Assembly (NCBI GenBank): GCA_013399875.1
Contig: VXAZ01018984.1
Coordinates: 1,082,460-1,146,459, forward strand
DNA length: 64,000 nt
Direction of reading: 5' to 3'
Source: Gymnorhina tibicen
Lineage: Eukaryota > Chordata > Aves > Passeriformes > Artamidae
Every line of letters begins with the position of its first letter. The stretch's first letter is position 1. The notes under the pieces are model-generated. The model saw only the letters and a program-made list of their open reading frames with translations, made no database searches and was not told where the DNA came from. The translations under genes were made by a program, and so were the position numbers. This document shows positions 49,124 to 62,172 of the stretch, piece by piece.

Positions 49124-52100
49124 GTAAGAAAAAACAGAAGAACCTGGTTCATAAGGGGGTTGTCTCAAAATGCCTTGAGCAAACATTTCAGAGGATAAAA
49201 TTTTAGGTAGGGTGCTACATGCCTAATCCTTGCTCTCACATACCAGGCATTCTAATTGGTTCCAGTGCAAGCAACAGGGCTCATACCATATAACCAAACC
49301 AGTAAGGCAGAGTAACCCTGCTCCACCCTAATTCAGTTTTAACCCCTCCCCACCCAAACTCACCTTGCTCTTGCCAAAGTATTTATTCTCTTCCATCTTG
49401 CACCGTTTCCCAGGAATTCCTGAATCCTATCTTTTATTCATAAAATTCTCTCTTTTAACTCTATAAAAAACAGTGAACTGCTGTGACTGTACAACCCTGT
49501 GTTATGTAACAAAAAAGGCAGAAAGTGATCATGCCAGTTTGATTCCACACCAAAAAAAATTAATTTCTGATCTCCAAAACAAAGATAAAGGCAGACATGC
49601 AGTTGAGAGAAAACTTGGAGTAAGCCGTTTTACAGGAATGAGGGGCTTTCAAGACAGCTTGTGAGAGCTTATGTACATAAATGTAGGGGGACATCATAGC
49701 CAAACAGAGGTCCTGTCCAGCCAAAAATAAAATGCCGTGAAGGGAAGGGGTGAGAAACAGTATATTCTGTCTTAAGAAGAGTCTTTCTTAAGTTTTCTGC
49801 CTTCCACTTAAGGTCTTCTCTGACCCTGTTTAAATAGTAGCAGTACTTGCTGTCTGCAGAGGACAAAATGGACATCTGGAAAGCAAGAAGTGGTGTTAGA
49901 GCTGCCATACTTTGCAGTTATAGCTGGCATACAATTTTATATAATTGAAACAATACCTGACATCTTCCAAATTAATCAATTTGGTAAAGTTGTGTGTTCC
50001 ATATTCAATCTGTTACTCATCTGGAGTTATTTGAATTTGAAACACAGAGGTGGCTTGACTGAAATTGCATCCTGTGAGCCACTTTGAAGAAGCACAGCTA
50101 ATTAATATCAGAACGAATATCAGAATTTAACTTGCAAATCATTTGATGTTGCCTGTGAAAACTATTGAAAAGTTGAACAAGATGCAGTTCAGTTCACACA
50201 GTTGCAAAATCTTAAGGCAGAGGATGTGTGAAAACTATCCCTATTATCCTTCCAAGCAGCTCTGTTCAAGAGATGGCAGTTTTTCTGCGAAGTGGCTAGC
50301 GGAATTTTATGAGCTTCTTTAAATAAATATGGTTTTGCTTGAGGGAAAAAAAATCTCTGTGAATACTTCATGCATATTTCACAATCTATCAGTTTAAAGC
50401 AAATGCAAACTGTGTTAATTTTGCCAACCTTGTAGACTTGTAAACTCCAAAGAGTTTGCAGATTCCTAGGCCTACCCTGAGAAGTTGTACTTGTCCCACA
50501 TTTGCCAGGCTTGCCTGCTATGTGAACAAGACCTTGAGGCTGTAGGATCCTTGATCACCCTCACAGATCACTTGCTGAGGTTCTGTACCTAGTATTTGAC
50601 TCAAATACGTAGCTTTTGTTATAATCTATTGACTGTCTTCTCTAATTTCTAAGGAATTAAAATTTTGCAGTTTTCAAAGTTGGGCTACTTTAGCTGCTCT
50701 TTAAAATCAAACAATAGCTACCTGGTAAGTCTCTTTGCTTGCAGTTCTTTTAAACTTGGACTTGCAATGGCTCTTGTGTTTACCAATTGCCTTTATGTAG
50801 GGTTTTTTTGTGATACAGCATGCCTGGAAACCTTTGTTATCAATTGGAATCTCATGGCACTATACGTAGTCCTAGACATGGGTATAGACAGTTCCTGCTT
50901 CAAAGAGATGGTAATCTAGGGTGTTTAATTTTTCCCAGAAATAGCTGTCTGTAGGCTTCTCTGTTCAGTCAAAATTTTTTTGAAAAGACAAATAAAAAGA
51001 GCTGTTTCTGCTTAGTTCTGATTTTGTCAGAAATGGAAAGCACCAGCAGACTTGTTGGGTTCTGAGCCCTGTTACTGCAGCTGTAACTTTCATCCGTTTG
51101 CAGGATGTTGATACTTAACTTCTCTAATGTCTTTCTGTATTTGAAGCTTATGATTTTTTTAACCTAAAAATATAATTGATTCATGCTTTCAGTGATCACT
51201 ATTCACTGGAATTTTAGATACTCTCAAAGTTGGTACTTCTTTTCTATTTTTTCTCTATTATCTCTGATGTCCATCTTACGATGACTTCACAGCAATGTGC
51301 ATCTAATGGTACTTTACCAAATCATGGTGCCAGAGTAGTTTCAAGAAAAATAATTTAAACCAGGGAGTGTTTCTTTCCTCGTCTAATAGTACCTGTTGGG
51401 TCTGATGTACATCAGCCAGCAGGCTGATATGATCCATCTACCCTAAATAATATCCCACTAGGCACCCATTATTCCACCATTTACATTTTATTTAGGTTCA
51501 TTTGTCTGATTTCTTTCCTTTCAGAGCACTGACCTCTGGATCTCTGGCTGTGTATATTTGTGTTCTAGAATGATACTTAAGCTGACAAGCCAGGTGGGCT
51601 TTGGCACATGTGTTAAATAAGTGGCCTAATATTCTTTATCAAGGACAATTTTCTGGCTAACTTGACTGTATTGAAAAATTCTCTGGTTTTGGTTTAACAG
51701 AAGAAAAATGGTACTGAAATACTAATTATTTACATAATCTTAACTTTTAACTTTGAGGCTGGCTTTTTAAAAAAATTACACCTATGCAGTCTCACTATCT
51801 TATTTAGTTTCTCCCCAATAACTCTAAAATGCATTGATCAATGTAAACCAAATCTGACAAATTGAGGTTTCAGAGATATGAAATTTTTACATGGGACACA
51901 TCTGTTGGAAACTATTTTATTCTTCACAAAACAGCTTGATTACATTTAGGTTAAAACGCTTTTTTCCTTCTCAAATTAAAACCTGAAATTCAAAAAAATA
52001 TTTCATTATGCTCTTTGATCAAATGTAGAGTTTTTCTCTTTCTAAATTAATCAGTTTTGAAAATGTAAAAGCATGGTAGTACTTCACTTTGGAGCACAGG

Positions 52101-52727
52101 CTTTTTTTTGATGCAGAAACGTTTGTGGGGACAATTTCTGACCAAGCCTGGGAATAATTCAGAACAGAGCAGAGGACCTGAAGTAGTTGTATCCTTTGGA
52201 ATAGCCTTGAGTCATTTTGCTTTCACATTAATTAGCATAATTTACTGTGGAGATGTAAAGTCAATTTGCATAGCGCAAGGGGCTTTTCCTTTTCTCTCCT
52301 TGGCATGTGGCTGGCTTGGGGGAAGTGGGAGGGAGAGGATGTAGCCCTCCCCTCGGTACTCCTTGGAGCCCATGTGTGATCTGTGTCACACAGAGTTGGC
52401 TTCTGCATATTTAGAGGCTCCAAGGCACCACTTGGGGACGTGACATTATGCACCAGGACTTGTGTGGTGGAATGTGTGGAGATTCCTGGGAGAGGGCTGT
52501 GGAAAGATGCTGTGTTTTGTCCTTGCCCAGCCTAACGAGGTGGAGGGGAGGCGAGAAGTGGGGGGTGGGAGGAGGAATTGTGTGATGGCTGAAGAAAAGA
52601 GATGAGAGAACTCATTTGCATACAAATGGTGAGCATCACTTTCAGATCCCACTTTCGCTTTGAAGCTCAAGTGGCAGCTCCTGGTGTTTGGACATTTCCT
52701 AGGTTGGGGGATTGCATTTTCCTTTGT

Positions 52728-54890
52728 AATCACAGAACCATAGGAAACAGGGCGGGCAGGAGCTTTGGTCACCTGATCTGTTCTCTTTTTCCAGCGAGGG
52801 CTTAACTATGCCAAAACCATTCTCCACTGATGGTTGTCCAATCTTCTCTTAAAAACTTCAGCAAATACATTTTTTTGGGCCTTAGAAGCCCAGTTCTTAT
52901 CAGTCTTTCCCCAGTGTTCAGCCTAGTATCCAGTTCTTTTTGCAGCAGTTGCATTCTATCATCTTTTATCTGTTTTTCCTTTGTGTAGAGAACAGATTAT
53001 TTCCTTCTTGCAACTACTTCCAGTTATTTGGATTGCCATGACCTGCAATTCTTTGCCTCCAACTTTAATAACTCAGTTCTTTGTTTTTTGCCATAAGTCA
53101 TGTTTTTCCAGACCTCTGATTTTTTTTGTGTTCCTCTCTTCAGTTGACTGTCTTCCTCAAAGTAGACCTGGGAATGCAGCTGAAGCCTTTCCAGAAATAA
53201 GTAGAAAACAACCTGTTTTACAGACCAGTACTTTTCACATCTCCAGGGAATATCTGTTTCTTTCAAAACACTGTGATACTGTCAATTCTTTTAAGGGTAT
53301 AAGCCAATATGAATGTCAGTGTTTCCTGAAGAATCTACTCACTTGTGTCTCCTTCTCTGTGTAGTTTAGCTGTGGAATCTAGTCTTGAAACTTCCTGAAG
53401 TGTATTCTTTTTTAGACTGTTTCTCCAATTTGTCAGACTTCCTTTGAATTCTCATCCTGTCCTCCAGCAGCCTTTCAGCAACTCATATCTGCAAATATAT
53501 TTTGCAATCTTATTCTATTAAATTGGTCATTAAAGCAAATGTTAGCTAGTACAGATGCCCATAAATACAGTTACTGTTTTGACAATGAATAGCTTTCTGA
53601 ATGTAGCTTTCCAATGTAGAATAGTATCTTCTGAATGTGTGCTTCCCTGTTTTCCTTAAGAAATAGCTCATGTGGAAAAGTGCTGGAGTTCTTACTAAAG
53701 TAAGAATATCTGATGTCTCCCTGAACACGTCCTGTTACTTCGCTATTGTGAGGAAAAAATAGGTTTGACATGATTTGTTCAGAACTAATCCAAATCAGCT
53801 GTTACTCATCTCCTTGTTTTCTGGTAGGAAATTGTGTGTGTATATATAAAAATATAAATGTTCTGCCAGTATTTTTTTCTGTTTGTTGGGATTAAGCAGA
53901 CTGCTCTCTAATTTTTCTTCTTCTTGCTTCTTAAACAACAGGAGACTTTTTTTCAGTCTTGCAGAACCCCACCCAATATCCACAAAACAAGTTATAACTC
54001 TGGGATTACATAGTTTCATTGTCACAGTATCACTATTATCAGGCCAGTTGAGTGCTAAACATTTACCTCATTCAGGTATTCTCTAGTTGAGACAACAGTT
54101 TTCATTGCTGGTTTTATTTGGGTTTGCTGTCTGACCGCAGCTGACATTTTCCTGAAGTACTTTGTGTGGCATCATCTACTGGTATTGCTTACTCTTAATA
54201 ACAGACCAACTTCTTGAGAAAACTTGCCCTATTTTGGCGTTTTTAGAACGTTATTCCTGATGTCCTTGTTAGTTACATCTCATCCATGTGTAGCTCTCCT
54301 GGGTTTGTCTCTGCTTGCTCGTGCCTTGTCGCTTACACTTCCAGAAAGATCTCATTTATTTTTATATATCTGCCTGACTTTCCTGTGTTAGAGTCACTGG
54401 ACAACTCTGAGTTGTGCCAGCTGGGATCTTGTCTGTCTTATCCCTGTGCTACATTCACTAGTATCCTTTTGTTTTCACTAGTATCCTTTGTTTTCTGTAG
54501 ACTTCATGGCTCGTGAGATCTTACAGAAGGATATTTTGCATCTATTGAAACCTGTTTTCCCAAAATACTTCAGGAATTACCTTGTCCTTGATCTCTCCCT
54601 TATAAAGCATATTGAACATTCTTGTATCTTTGCCACTGTTGTGTAAATTCCTTTTGGCACCGTGGTTTTTTTATTTGTTTTGCTGTATTGGTTATAATCG
54701 TATCTAGAAGGCCATCTCTAGCTGTTAACATACTTAAAAATTGTCACCAAATTGCTTTCCACACATATATTTGTGGTATTCCTTTACCAACAAATGACTT
54801 TGTAGTTGGAATATCCTATTTTCTCCAATCTTCCTTAATAGTCCCTCACCTACATGGACCAGGTAGAGGCCAATTATATTAGTGAATGTA
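52728..54890 (-). mobile_element. Ancient, heavily decayed CR1-family LINE (about 2.1 kb)
   Basis: The left end, AATCACAGAACCATAGGAAA at about 52728, looks like the complement of a CR1 3' end. Further right, segments resemble the complement of CR1 3' UTR and reverse transcriptase: GCCATAAGTCATGTTTTTCC (53090), TTTGAATTCTCATCCTGTCC (53443, then TCTGCAAA, near the region that encodes the FADDTK motif), GTTCTTACTAAAGTAAGAAT (53688), TTTGACATGATTTGTTC (53764) and AAAATTGTCACCAAATTG (54736). Their order is right for one element on the minus strand. Numerous stops and gaps destroy the frame, so it is long dead. Ends are approximate, and it may have small insertions. Confidence 0.65.
54456..54494. 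repeat. 20-bp tandem duplication
   Basis: CACTAGTATCCTTTTGTTTT followed at once by the same unit with one T fewer. It lies within the old CR1 copy and probably arose by slippage. Confidence 0.85.
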
Positions 54891-55879
54891 AATCTATGTC
54901 TTCAAGGTTTTTGGTTTTTCGCTGTAGCTATTTTGTTTGGATATACTTTCTTGAAGGGGAAGTTTACAGTGCTGAATTTAATTGTCTTAATAGTGTTTAT
55001 GCTTCTAAAATGGTTTGTGCTTAAAAAATTATAGGCATTTCTATAGTCCAGTGGAAGATAAAATGTTTTTCTGCTATTCTTGCTCTTTATTCATAGAATA
55101 TGAAGTGATGGTTCTGTTGCTTTCAAATATCTACAAATGTGCCCACAATTATGTTTTAGTTTTCATATTTTGAAAAAACCAAAATAGTTTTAATTAGAAA
55201 TTTGATTTACTTAAGGAAATTAAGGCTTGACTGATAAAAATATTCAGTGCTATGAAATGTACAGTCTGTGTATTACTGTATCGCTACTGCTAATACTAAT
55301 GGGCTCTCTTCTGAGTTATTGCATTGATCTTCCACACATATGTGAATAAAACAAATTATATTACCTCTTTTATATTAGCCCATAAAACTAGAAAATGTTA
55401 CTCTCTGTATGTATCACATTTGCATCACGAGGACTATGGGGGTGCTTTCATTGCATAGCTTTATATTTTTTAGAGGGTACTATATTCAGGTATTCTGAAG
55501 TGTGGGAGATAAATGGCTTTAGTAGTGTAGCTGTGCAGCAGGACTCGTGTGAATGTAAGCACCTGATTTCATACTTAAAAATACAATTACTGTATTTAAC
55601 TAAGATGTAATTGGGAGGATTCACTGAACAGTTTTGCTATTGAAAACGTGTAGAATATCTCCCTGAGGTGCAAATTTTTAAAATGCATAATCTTTTCAAT
55701 TTATAAAATATGAAATCTCCCAAAGGATTCAAAATTTAATCACATTTTTTGTCTTGCTGAAGAACAGTCTTGCTCCTGTCCAAGCTACTTTTAAAATAAA
55801 CTGCATTTTTGTTTGGTTTTTATTTAGCTAAAATTCCTAAATAAATATTTGAATACCTGCAGGACTTTTATCAATTAAC

Positions 55880-55960
55880 ATTATTATTATTAAATATACA
55901 TATATGTATATGTATAGCATATATATTATAAACTTATTATAAATTATTATTAACATTACA
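55880..55960. repeat. TA-rich low-complexity tract
   Basis: Runs of ATT, TATA and ATATAC steps, with almost no G or C. Confidence 0.85.
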
Positions 55961-57073
55961 GCTATGATCTTGAGACTAGAGAAATTACTAGTTTTAATTG
56001 TATTGGCAATCATAGTAAAAGATAAAACATCTGTATTTCATCAACTGCTAAAGACATTTTTCAGTTGGTAAATTTAAACTTTTTATGAGTGCTTCATAAT
56101 TAATTATTAAAGCGGATAATGCAAGCAATTTAAACTTTGAAATTATACCTGATGAGCATCTTTGTGTTGGTTGACTGAAGAATAATGTCATGGGTAATAA
56201 TTTCTTTGTACTCAGACACACTAATCCTCTAAAGTTGAATTCTGTGAGGATTTGCATAGATACTTCTCTCTGCACACTGTGAGCAGTCACACTGATTTCA
56301 AGCAGGTCATGTGTCTGCTGTTAACTCAGTAGCCAAAAAACTCCTCTTTGCCTTCTTCCCTCATCCTCATCTTGAATTAACCTACATCTTGGTTCCCAGG
56401 TCTGCATGATCTGGACTTTATTTTCAAAATTTGTTTCAAAACCGATGGTAGTAGAGAAGATGAGGATCCACGTTTCCAAGTAATGTGTATAATATAAATA
56501 TTTAGAATTCTGATTATTATTTTTTTTTAAATTGAAAGTATTATGCTTAACAGCAGCTTCTCTTAAAAAAAGAATTGGGAAGTAGTTGTAAAAAGCTTAC
56601 CTGTTAATGTTCCCTCTTTCATTTATTGTGCTAAGTAGCAGGAGTATCAAGATGTCCATAAATCACTAATCAGGTTAGTTAGTAATGGGAATTCTCCTGT
56701 TACTGTTACTTTCTGTCTACCAGAGTAGCTAAAAATTTGCAGAGCCTCAAAATACTAAAATATGTTTGAAATTGCTGCAGCTATAAAGGCAATAGTTCAC
56801 TGAAGTCAGCCTGGTAAGAAAAGAGTGTTGCTCCAGCACTGAGTTTTAGGACAGTCTGCACATGCTCCTTTAGGCGCTCAATAGCACTTTTATTTTTTTA
56901 CCCCTGCACGCATTTTATACATTATTGTGTGAACCCTTCTTAAAAAAAAAAAAACAGCCAGTAAATAATTCAGTATTGTTTTAACATTGTTTTACTGCAG
57001 ACTTAACAAATATTCTTTGTTTCTCAAAAATGGCAGGAGAGCACAATGTTGTATGTAGAGCCAGAGTCCTTCA

Positions 57074-57087
57074 GCACCATCTGCTGG
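57074..57087 (-). promoter_or_regulatory. CTCF-like site
   Basis: On the minus strand CCAGCAGATGGTGC matches 13 of 14 positions of CCASYAGRKGGCRS, with T for C at position 12. Its orientation is opposite to that of the site at 10734. Confidence 0.4.
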
Positions 57088-59483
57088 CATCCAGTTGAAG
57101 CTGATCTCGGGACTGGATCCTAAGCACTATCTTGTAAAACATTAAAAATATCCATTTACATTTGTGGGGCAAAACCAAAATCATTTCTAGTATAATTTTT
57201 ATACTTTTTATTGAAATTATAATGAGAAAATACAATGTGAATTTAAGTTCAACGTACGAACTGAAACAGAAATAGGTCAGGAGTGTTTTGTTAAGTGGGA
57301 CTGTAAAAAGAAATGGCGTACTTTTTTCTTTTAGCTTCAAAGGGCTTTAACTAGCACAATATTACATTTTTCTATTTGTGTTGCAAGTCCAGTTCAGTAA
57401 AAAGTTTGTCACAGAGAAGATCCAGAAGGCTTGGGAAAGTATCCATAACATGCGTTTGAAATGCGTAGCAACCACTAAATGTTCTTTTACCTAACATTTA
57501 TTGCACTATTTAATGTTAGCCTTGAAAGCCTCATGAAAGCTTAGTGGGCAGAGCCCCTGATGCTGTAACTGGTCCCACAGTTCCCTGTAGCTTCACCGGT
57601 AACAAGGACTGGGGCAATCTGCATGAATCTAGAACAGAGCCTTAAATTCTGCAGCCACAAAAGGTCGCTGTCCTTTCTTCTTTCAGCTGTAACACATTGA
57701 TACCTCAAAGGGTTTGAGGCCTCATTGTACCTCATTGTATGGAGGCCTCCAAGTACTCTGTAAATCACATATAAATGATGGTTCCACCTTCCACATATTT
57801 GAACTGGAAAAAACATGAGGAATAACAGGTGGATGAATTCTGGTATATCTGGAAAACTGCAATGATGCTGCACAAGCCAGATAATTTTGTATTTATATAA
57901 TGCCAAAAGTCGTTTCATAGATACCGCTATGAGGACAAGGCCTTCATTGAAAAGAACTTGCAATAGCATTCACAGATAGTTTGGAAAGCAGCTAAATAGT
58001 CATAGTGGCTTGGTAGTGATGGGCATGTAAGTTTGTGTGCCATAAATATTTGTTTCGGCTAAAAGTATGTCCTACAGTGTTAAGTGCAGCATCTCTATTG
58101 TCCTTGTTTTCAGCTGGCTAAGAGATTGTGTTTCAGGATTTGTCAACCAGTAAGTAATTCAAAAAAGCACTGTAGACAAGTTTTGAGGCCATCAAGGCCG
58201 TATGTATTTTGAGACTGGAAACAGAGGAGGAGTCTGGATGCTGCTTTTTTGGCAGTATCCAGCTTCAGGTGTTACTAAAACTCAATGCATGAAATTCTCC
58301 AGCAGGATAAAGATATTTAGTACTCCATGATGCAACACAGACCTTTGAGTTCCAGGAAAAACAGTGCTATATTTACGACTTGTAACTAATAGTTGATGTG
58401 GTAAAAGGAATTATATTCAGATGGTAAATGAATACAACCTTAATGTGCACCATATACAGAGTTGTGGGATGATGTACTAATAATACATCACATTTATTTA
58501 CCTGGGTTGGTTTCTGAGAAAAATCACCATTCAGTTCAAAGTCTGTAACCATGTAAGACACAACAGAATAGTGCAGAAGATATAATTTATAGTCTAGAAT
58601 AAGATCACCAGTGTAAATGTTACAAAAATTACTTGATCAGTACAATAATCCTGACTTGGGTAAGAAATTATTTGGTAAGTGTTTCTGGATCGAAATTCTA
58701 GTACTAGCACTAGCAACATGGAGATACTGGAGTTATGGCCTGCCTCATTGAGAAAGTATCTGGTTTAAAGAGTTACTTGTAAAAAACCAGCTAATTTATG
58801 GATTCTCTGAACTTGGTGTATGCCATCAGCACTCCCAATTACATTGGTAAGTAAAGGTAGTAAGCATCTCTCTAGTACAACATACTACTGGTGGTAGTAT
58901 TGGTTTGAAATTACCTTTACAAAAGTAATCAAATAGCTAAAGCATAGTCTTTAAAATAAATTATTTTGATGTATTTTAATAGGGAGAAATAAAAAGATCA
59001 TAAAAAACTGCCAAACTGAGTGGAATTATTATAGGAAACCTCTCATCTCAGATTATATTTTGCCCAGGTTATGAAATACTGTATAGGTTTCAACTAGATG
59101 TAGTTATCTTAGTTTATCTTACAACAGTTCCTCAGTAGCTGCTATTTCTGACTGAAGCAATTGCTTGATTGGGTTTTTTTTCCTTTTCTGTTTAGGTTTG
59201 TTGTCTTTTTTTTCTTGAACTCACTGTGTAATGGTAGCTATAAACCAAAAGAGAGAAATATGAAGAGAATAGATTATTTTTTTACTATAAACAAAAAAAG
59301 CCCCTTCATAAACCAGTTTTAGAACATTATCAGACAAAAATGACAGTGTTCTAAAACTTCAAAGCTGCCATTAAAGTAACAGTTTATGAAGTCGGGATGG
59401 TGCAAATATTAAAGTATTTAGTGTACACTGACCCTGAATATTCACCTGCAGATACTTTCCAGGGGCTTCAAAAAGGCCCGGGT

Positions 59484-60083
59484 TCAGTGGGAGGAGTCCT
59501 GCTGAATGACTTCCAGGACTTGCAGCAGATGAATCCCCACTAAGGGAGAACTTGTTCCAGAAAGTTTTGTGTTGCACATGGTGTAGGAATTAAGAGTCTG
59601 GGGATTATTGACTTTTGAAGTCTGAATTGTAATACCCAGTTTATGAAGGCCTGTTAAATCTTTTTCTTTATTGTGTTTGTTTTGGAAACGTAGTTTTTGT
59701 GACACAGCATGTATGAAAAATCTCTCATTAATACTGAATAAATGTTGGTCACTTGTTGCACAGTGACACTGAGAGACATACAGTAAGCTCTCATATGTTA
59801 TATTTACTGAAATGAATCCTACAAGATAAATGTAATGTATTTTTTCCTTACTGAACAAACTGTAGCATCTCCTGTGTTTTGCATGTTTAGATTTTGCTTC
59901 AGGATAGAACAATACATTGTTCAAAGATGTTGTTCCTTTTTCAGAAAATACAGGGTTGAAGTGTTTCTTTACAAAACCAAAACTTGCATCCTGGCATAAG
60001 GTTGTACTTTTTGTGGTAAAATAAGTCTGAACAGATGGGAAGTAATTTGAAGGAATTAAGAGGAAATGCTGATGGAGTGTCAT
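59484..60083 (-). other. Unexplained 199-codon minus-strand open frame
   Basis: The longest uninterrupted frame in the window apart from none of the LRBA exons, which are short. It starts MTLHQHFLLIPSNYF and ends LEVIQQDSSH. It has no recognisable domain, no signal peptide that I trust, no coiled coil and a composition (S, H, T, L, F rich) common for translated non-coding DNA. The plus strand of the same place has a 62-codon open frame (59355-59543). With a stop expected about every 16 codons in such A+T-rich DNA, 199 codons is longer than chance usually gives, but not impossible in 128 kb of searched strand. No promoter or polyadenylation context ties it to a gene. Confidence 0.15.
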
Positions 60084-60326
60084 GTGAAGAACCAGACAAC
60101 AATGAAGTTCCTATATAATACAAAAATATTAAATTGTTACATAAAAATGCTTATTTACAAAGAAAAGATTATTCAGACTGAAGCTTTAGGAATACTTCAA
60201 TAATTTTGTGTGTATCAGTTGAGTAAGATCTCTCATCCATCAGATAACTTTCTGGGCCAGTGAAATGGGATTCTAATCATTTGGCCAATTATGTGATCTG
60301 TAAATAATGTTAATGCACAGACTTTA

Positions 60327-60368
60327 TATAATATTTGACAGTTATCATATAATATTTGATAGTTATCA
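60327..60368. repeat. 21-bp tandem duplication
   Basis: TATAATATTTGACAGTTATCA followed by the same 21 bp with one C-to-T change. Two copies, no spacer. Confidence 0.9.
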
Positions 60369-62119
60369 CTTTGATGCAAGTAAACTCTGAAACCTGCTAT
60401 ATAATCAACATAGGAGCTTAGCAGCAAATTAGTTTTCTTGATTTATCTACATTTTGCTGAGGGCATTTTTGTCCAGATGTCCTGTATTCTGTACGTACAT
60501 CTGTATTTCCCACATTTATTTCAAACCTTTTATTGTTTTCCTCAAATTTTAATCATAAAAAGCAGCTTCCAACTTGGGAGATTTTAAAAACTAATTTTAG
60601 AAGGCCTTTCTTACGTGTATCATTTGGTTTTGTTGATGTATCATTCTGAGAAAGCACTCAATCACTTACTTTAGCAAGAAATAGGTTAAAAGACAGATTA
60701 ACTGATGCTTCATTTAATTTGGATTTCATATTGACGTAAAAATCACGTAATTAATTTGCCATTTAAAAGTGTCCCCACAGCCTCTGCAATCATAGAATAA
60801 TTTTAAAATGGCTGTTTGGGTCTCTGTGACTTAAAATAATTTTAGTTAATCTCTAGTTTGATTTCTTTTAGAAAGATATTTTTCTTCAAATAAGTTCTTG
60901 TGTTTGGCTCAGCTTTTACAGCTTTAGTGCTGAAAGTAAAGAAAGCGGCCATTTCAGGAATTTGCTGATGTATTTAAAATGTCATGATCCTGCTTTGTAT
61001 TGCAACATCACCAAAGCTGAAAAAAATAGCAGAGACCCAGCCCAGCAATACAAACCAATATCATGTTCTCTCCAGTAAGGCATTTCTTCTTCTGGATGTC
61101 ATTAAACTGGAAGAAAGTTTGGACTTTGCTGTAATCCCCACTGTTCCTTTTTAAAGGTAGTTTCCCGAAAGCCTAACATTTTTTCACTGATATATCACCA
61201 CAGGCTGACATGATATCATGTGCTCTTCTTTTATCTTCTGAAGCTCGAATTTTAAGATTTAAAATGTACTTTAGTCACTGAAGTAAGAGTGATATTTTAT
61301 GTTATTTTCTATGGGAAAACAGCTTTGCAGAAATTATTTATTGGAATGTAGGTGACTTCCTTTGAAATAATTTGAATGGCTGCTGCAAAGGTAAAGTATT
61401 CTGTCCATTACTGGAAAATAACTTTATGTGTGCCTCCTGTGACTTAAATAAATCATTGATGGCATTTGTAGCAATGTGAATGTGGCATTAGGAATCTTAC
61501 AGCATTCAGCTCCAAGCAGCAATGCAGTGATGGGATAGTCTGAGGATATCACTATATCCTACGCTGAGAAAAGCACATCTGTAAAACCATTGTGTCCTGG
61601 TTATTAGTGCTAGGATTTGAACTATCTTTAATTTCATTTGACTTGTTCATCTTCCTTAAGGATCTCCATAAAGATTCTCTGAGTATTCTTTTCAGCCCTT
61701 AGTTAGGGTTTGCATCAGTGGTCGTAAACCTGCTTAGCGGACAAAGACTCTCTTCCCTTTGAAGTCACTTCCCCAGCTTTTCAAAAGGGTCTGCAAGTCT
61801 GTTCTCCTAAAACAATTTAGAAAAGTTTGAAGTGGTGCCCCTTAAACCAGCAACAAAATAAAATTTTCTCTTTGCATTATTGAAAACCATGACAATCTTT
61901 TGAAGCAATAACAGTTTAAAAGCTTTTAAAGAAATCTGTTCTGCTCTATGACCAGCTTTTAAGTTGACCCCATTATTTGGGAAATCAGAGGCTTGGAAAC
62001 CCCTAAATACTTGACATTCTTATTAAAGGAGTCAGCCTGACTTTTCACAGGACTCCTCTTTTACAGTATCTATTCAAATCCTAAGTTCTTTAAAGATACT
62101 ACTCAGATTTCTTCTTTTC

Positions 62120-62172
62120 TTTTGTTTGTTTGGCTGGGTTTTTTGTTTGTTTGTTTCTTTTTTTTTTTTTTT
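62120..62172. repeat. TTTG / poly-T tract
   Basis: Several TTTG units, then about 15 T in a row. It could be the complement of a retroposon A-tail, but no element body is visible next to it. Confidence 0.85.

Noticed and set aside
49124..49206. Read-through of exon F into the intron (27 codons to a stop)
   Set aside because: A good GTAAGA donor is at 49124, and the added lysine-rich residues do not match any LRBA or NBEA sequence I know.
57361..59543. Possible plus-strand pseudogene made of several short coding-looking frames
   Set aside because: The frames were picked from three phases with many stops; the pieces do not belong to one protein that I recognise.
60785..60870. CR1-like 3' end (AATCATAGAATAATTTT)
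   Set aside because: Only the first 11 or so bases fit well; the rest is too diverged to separate from chance.
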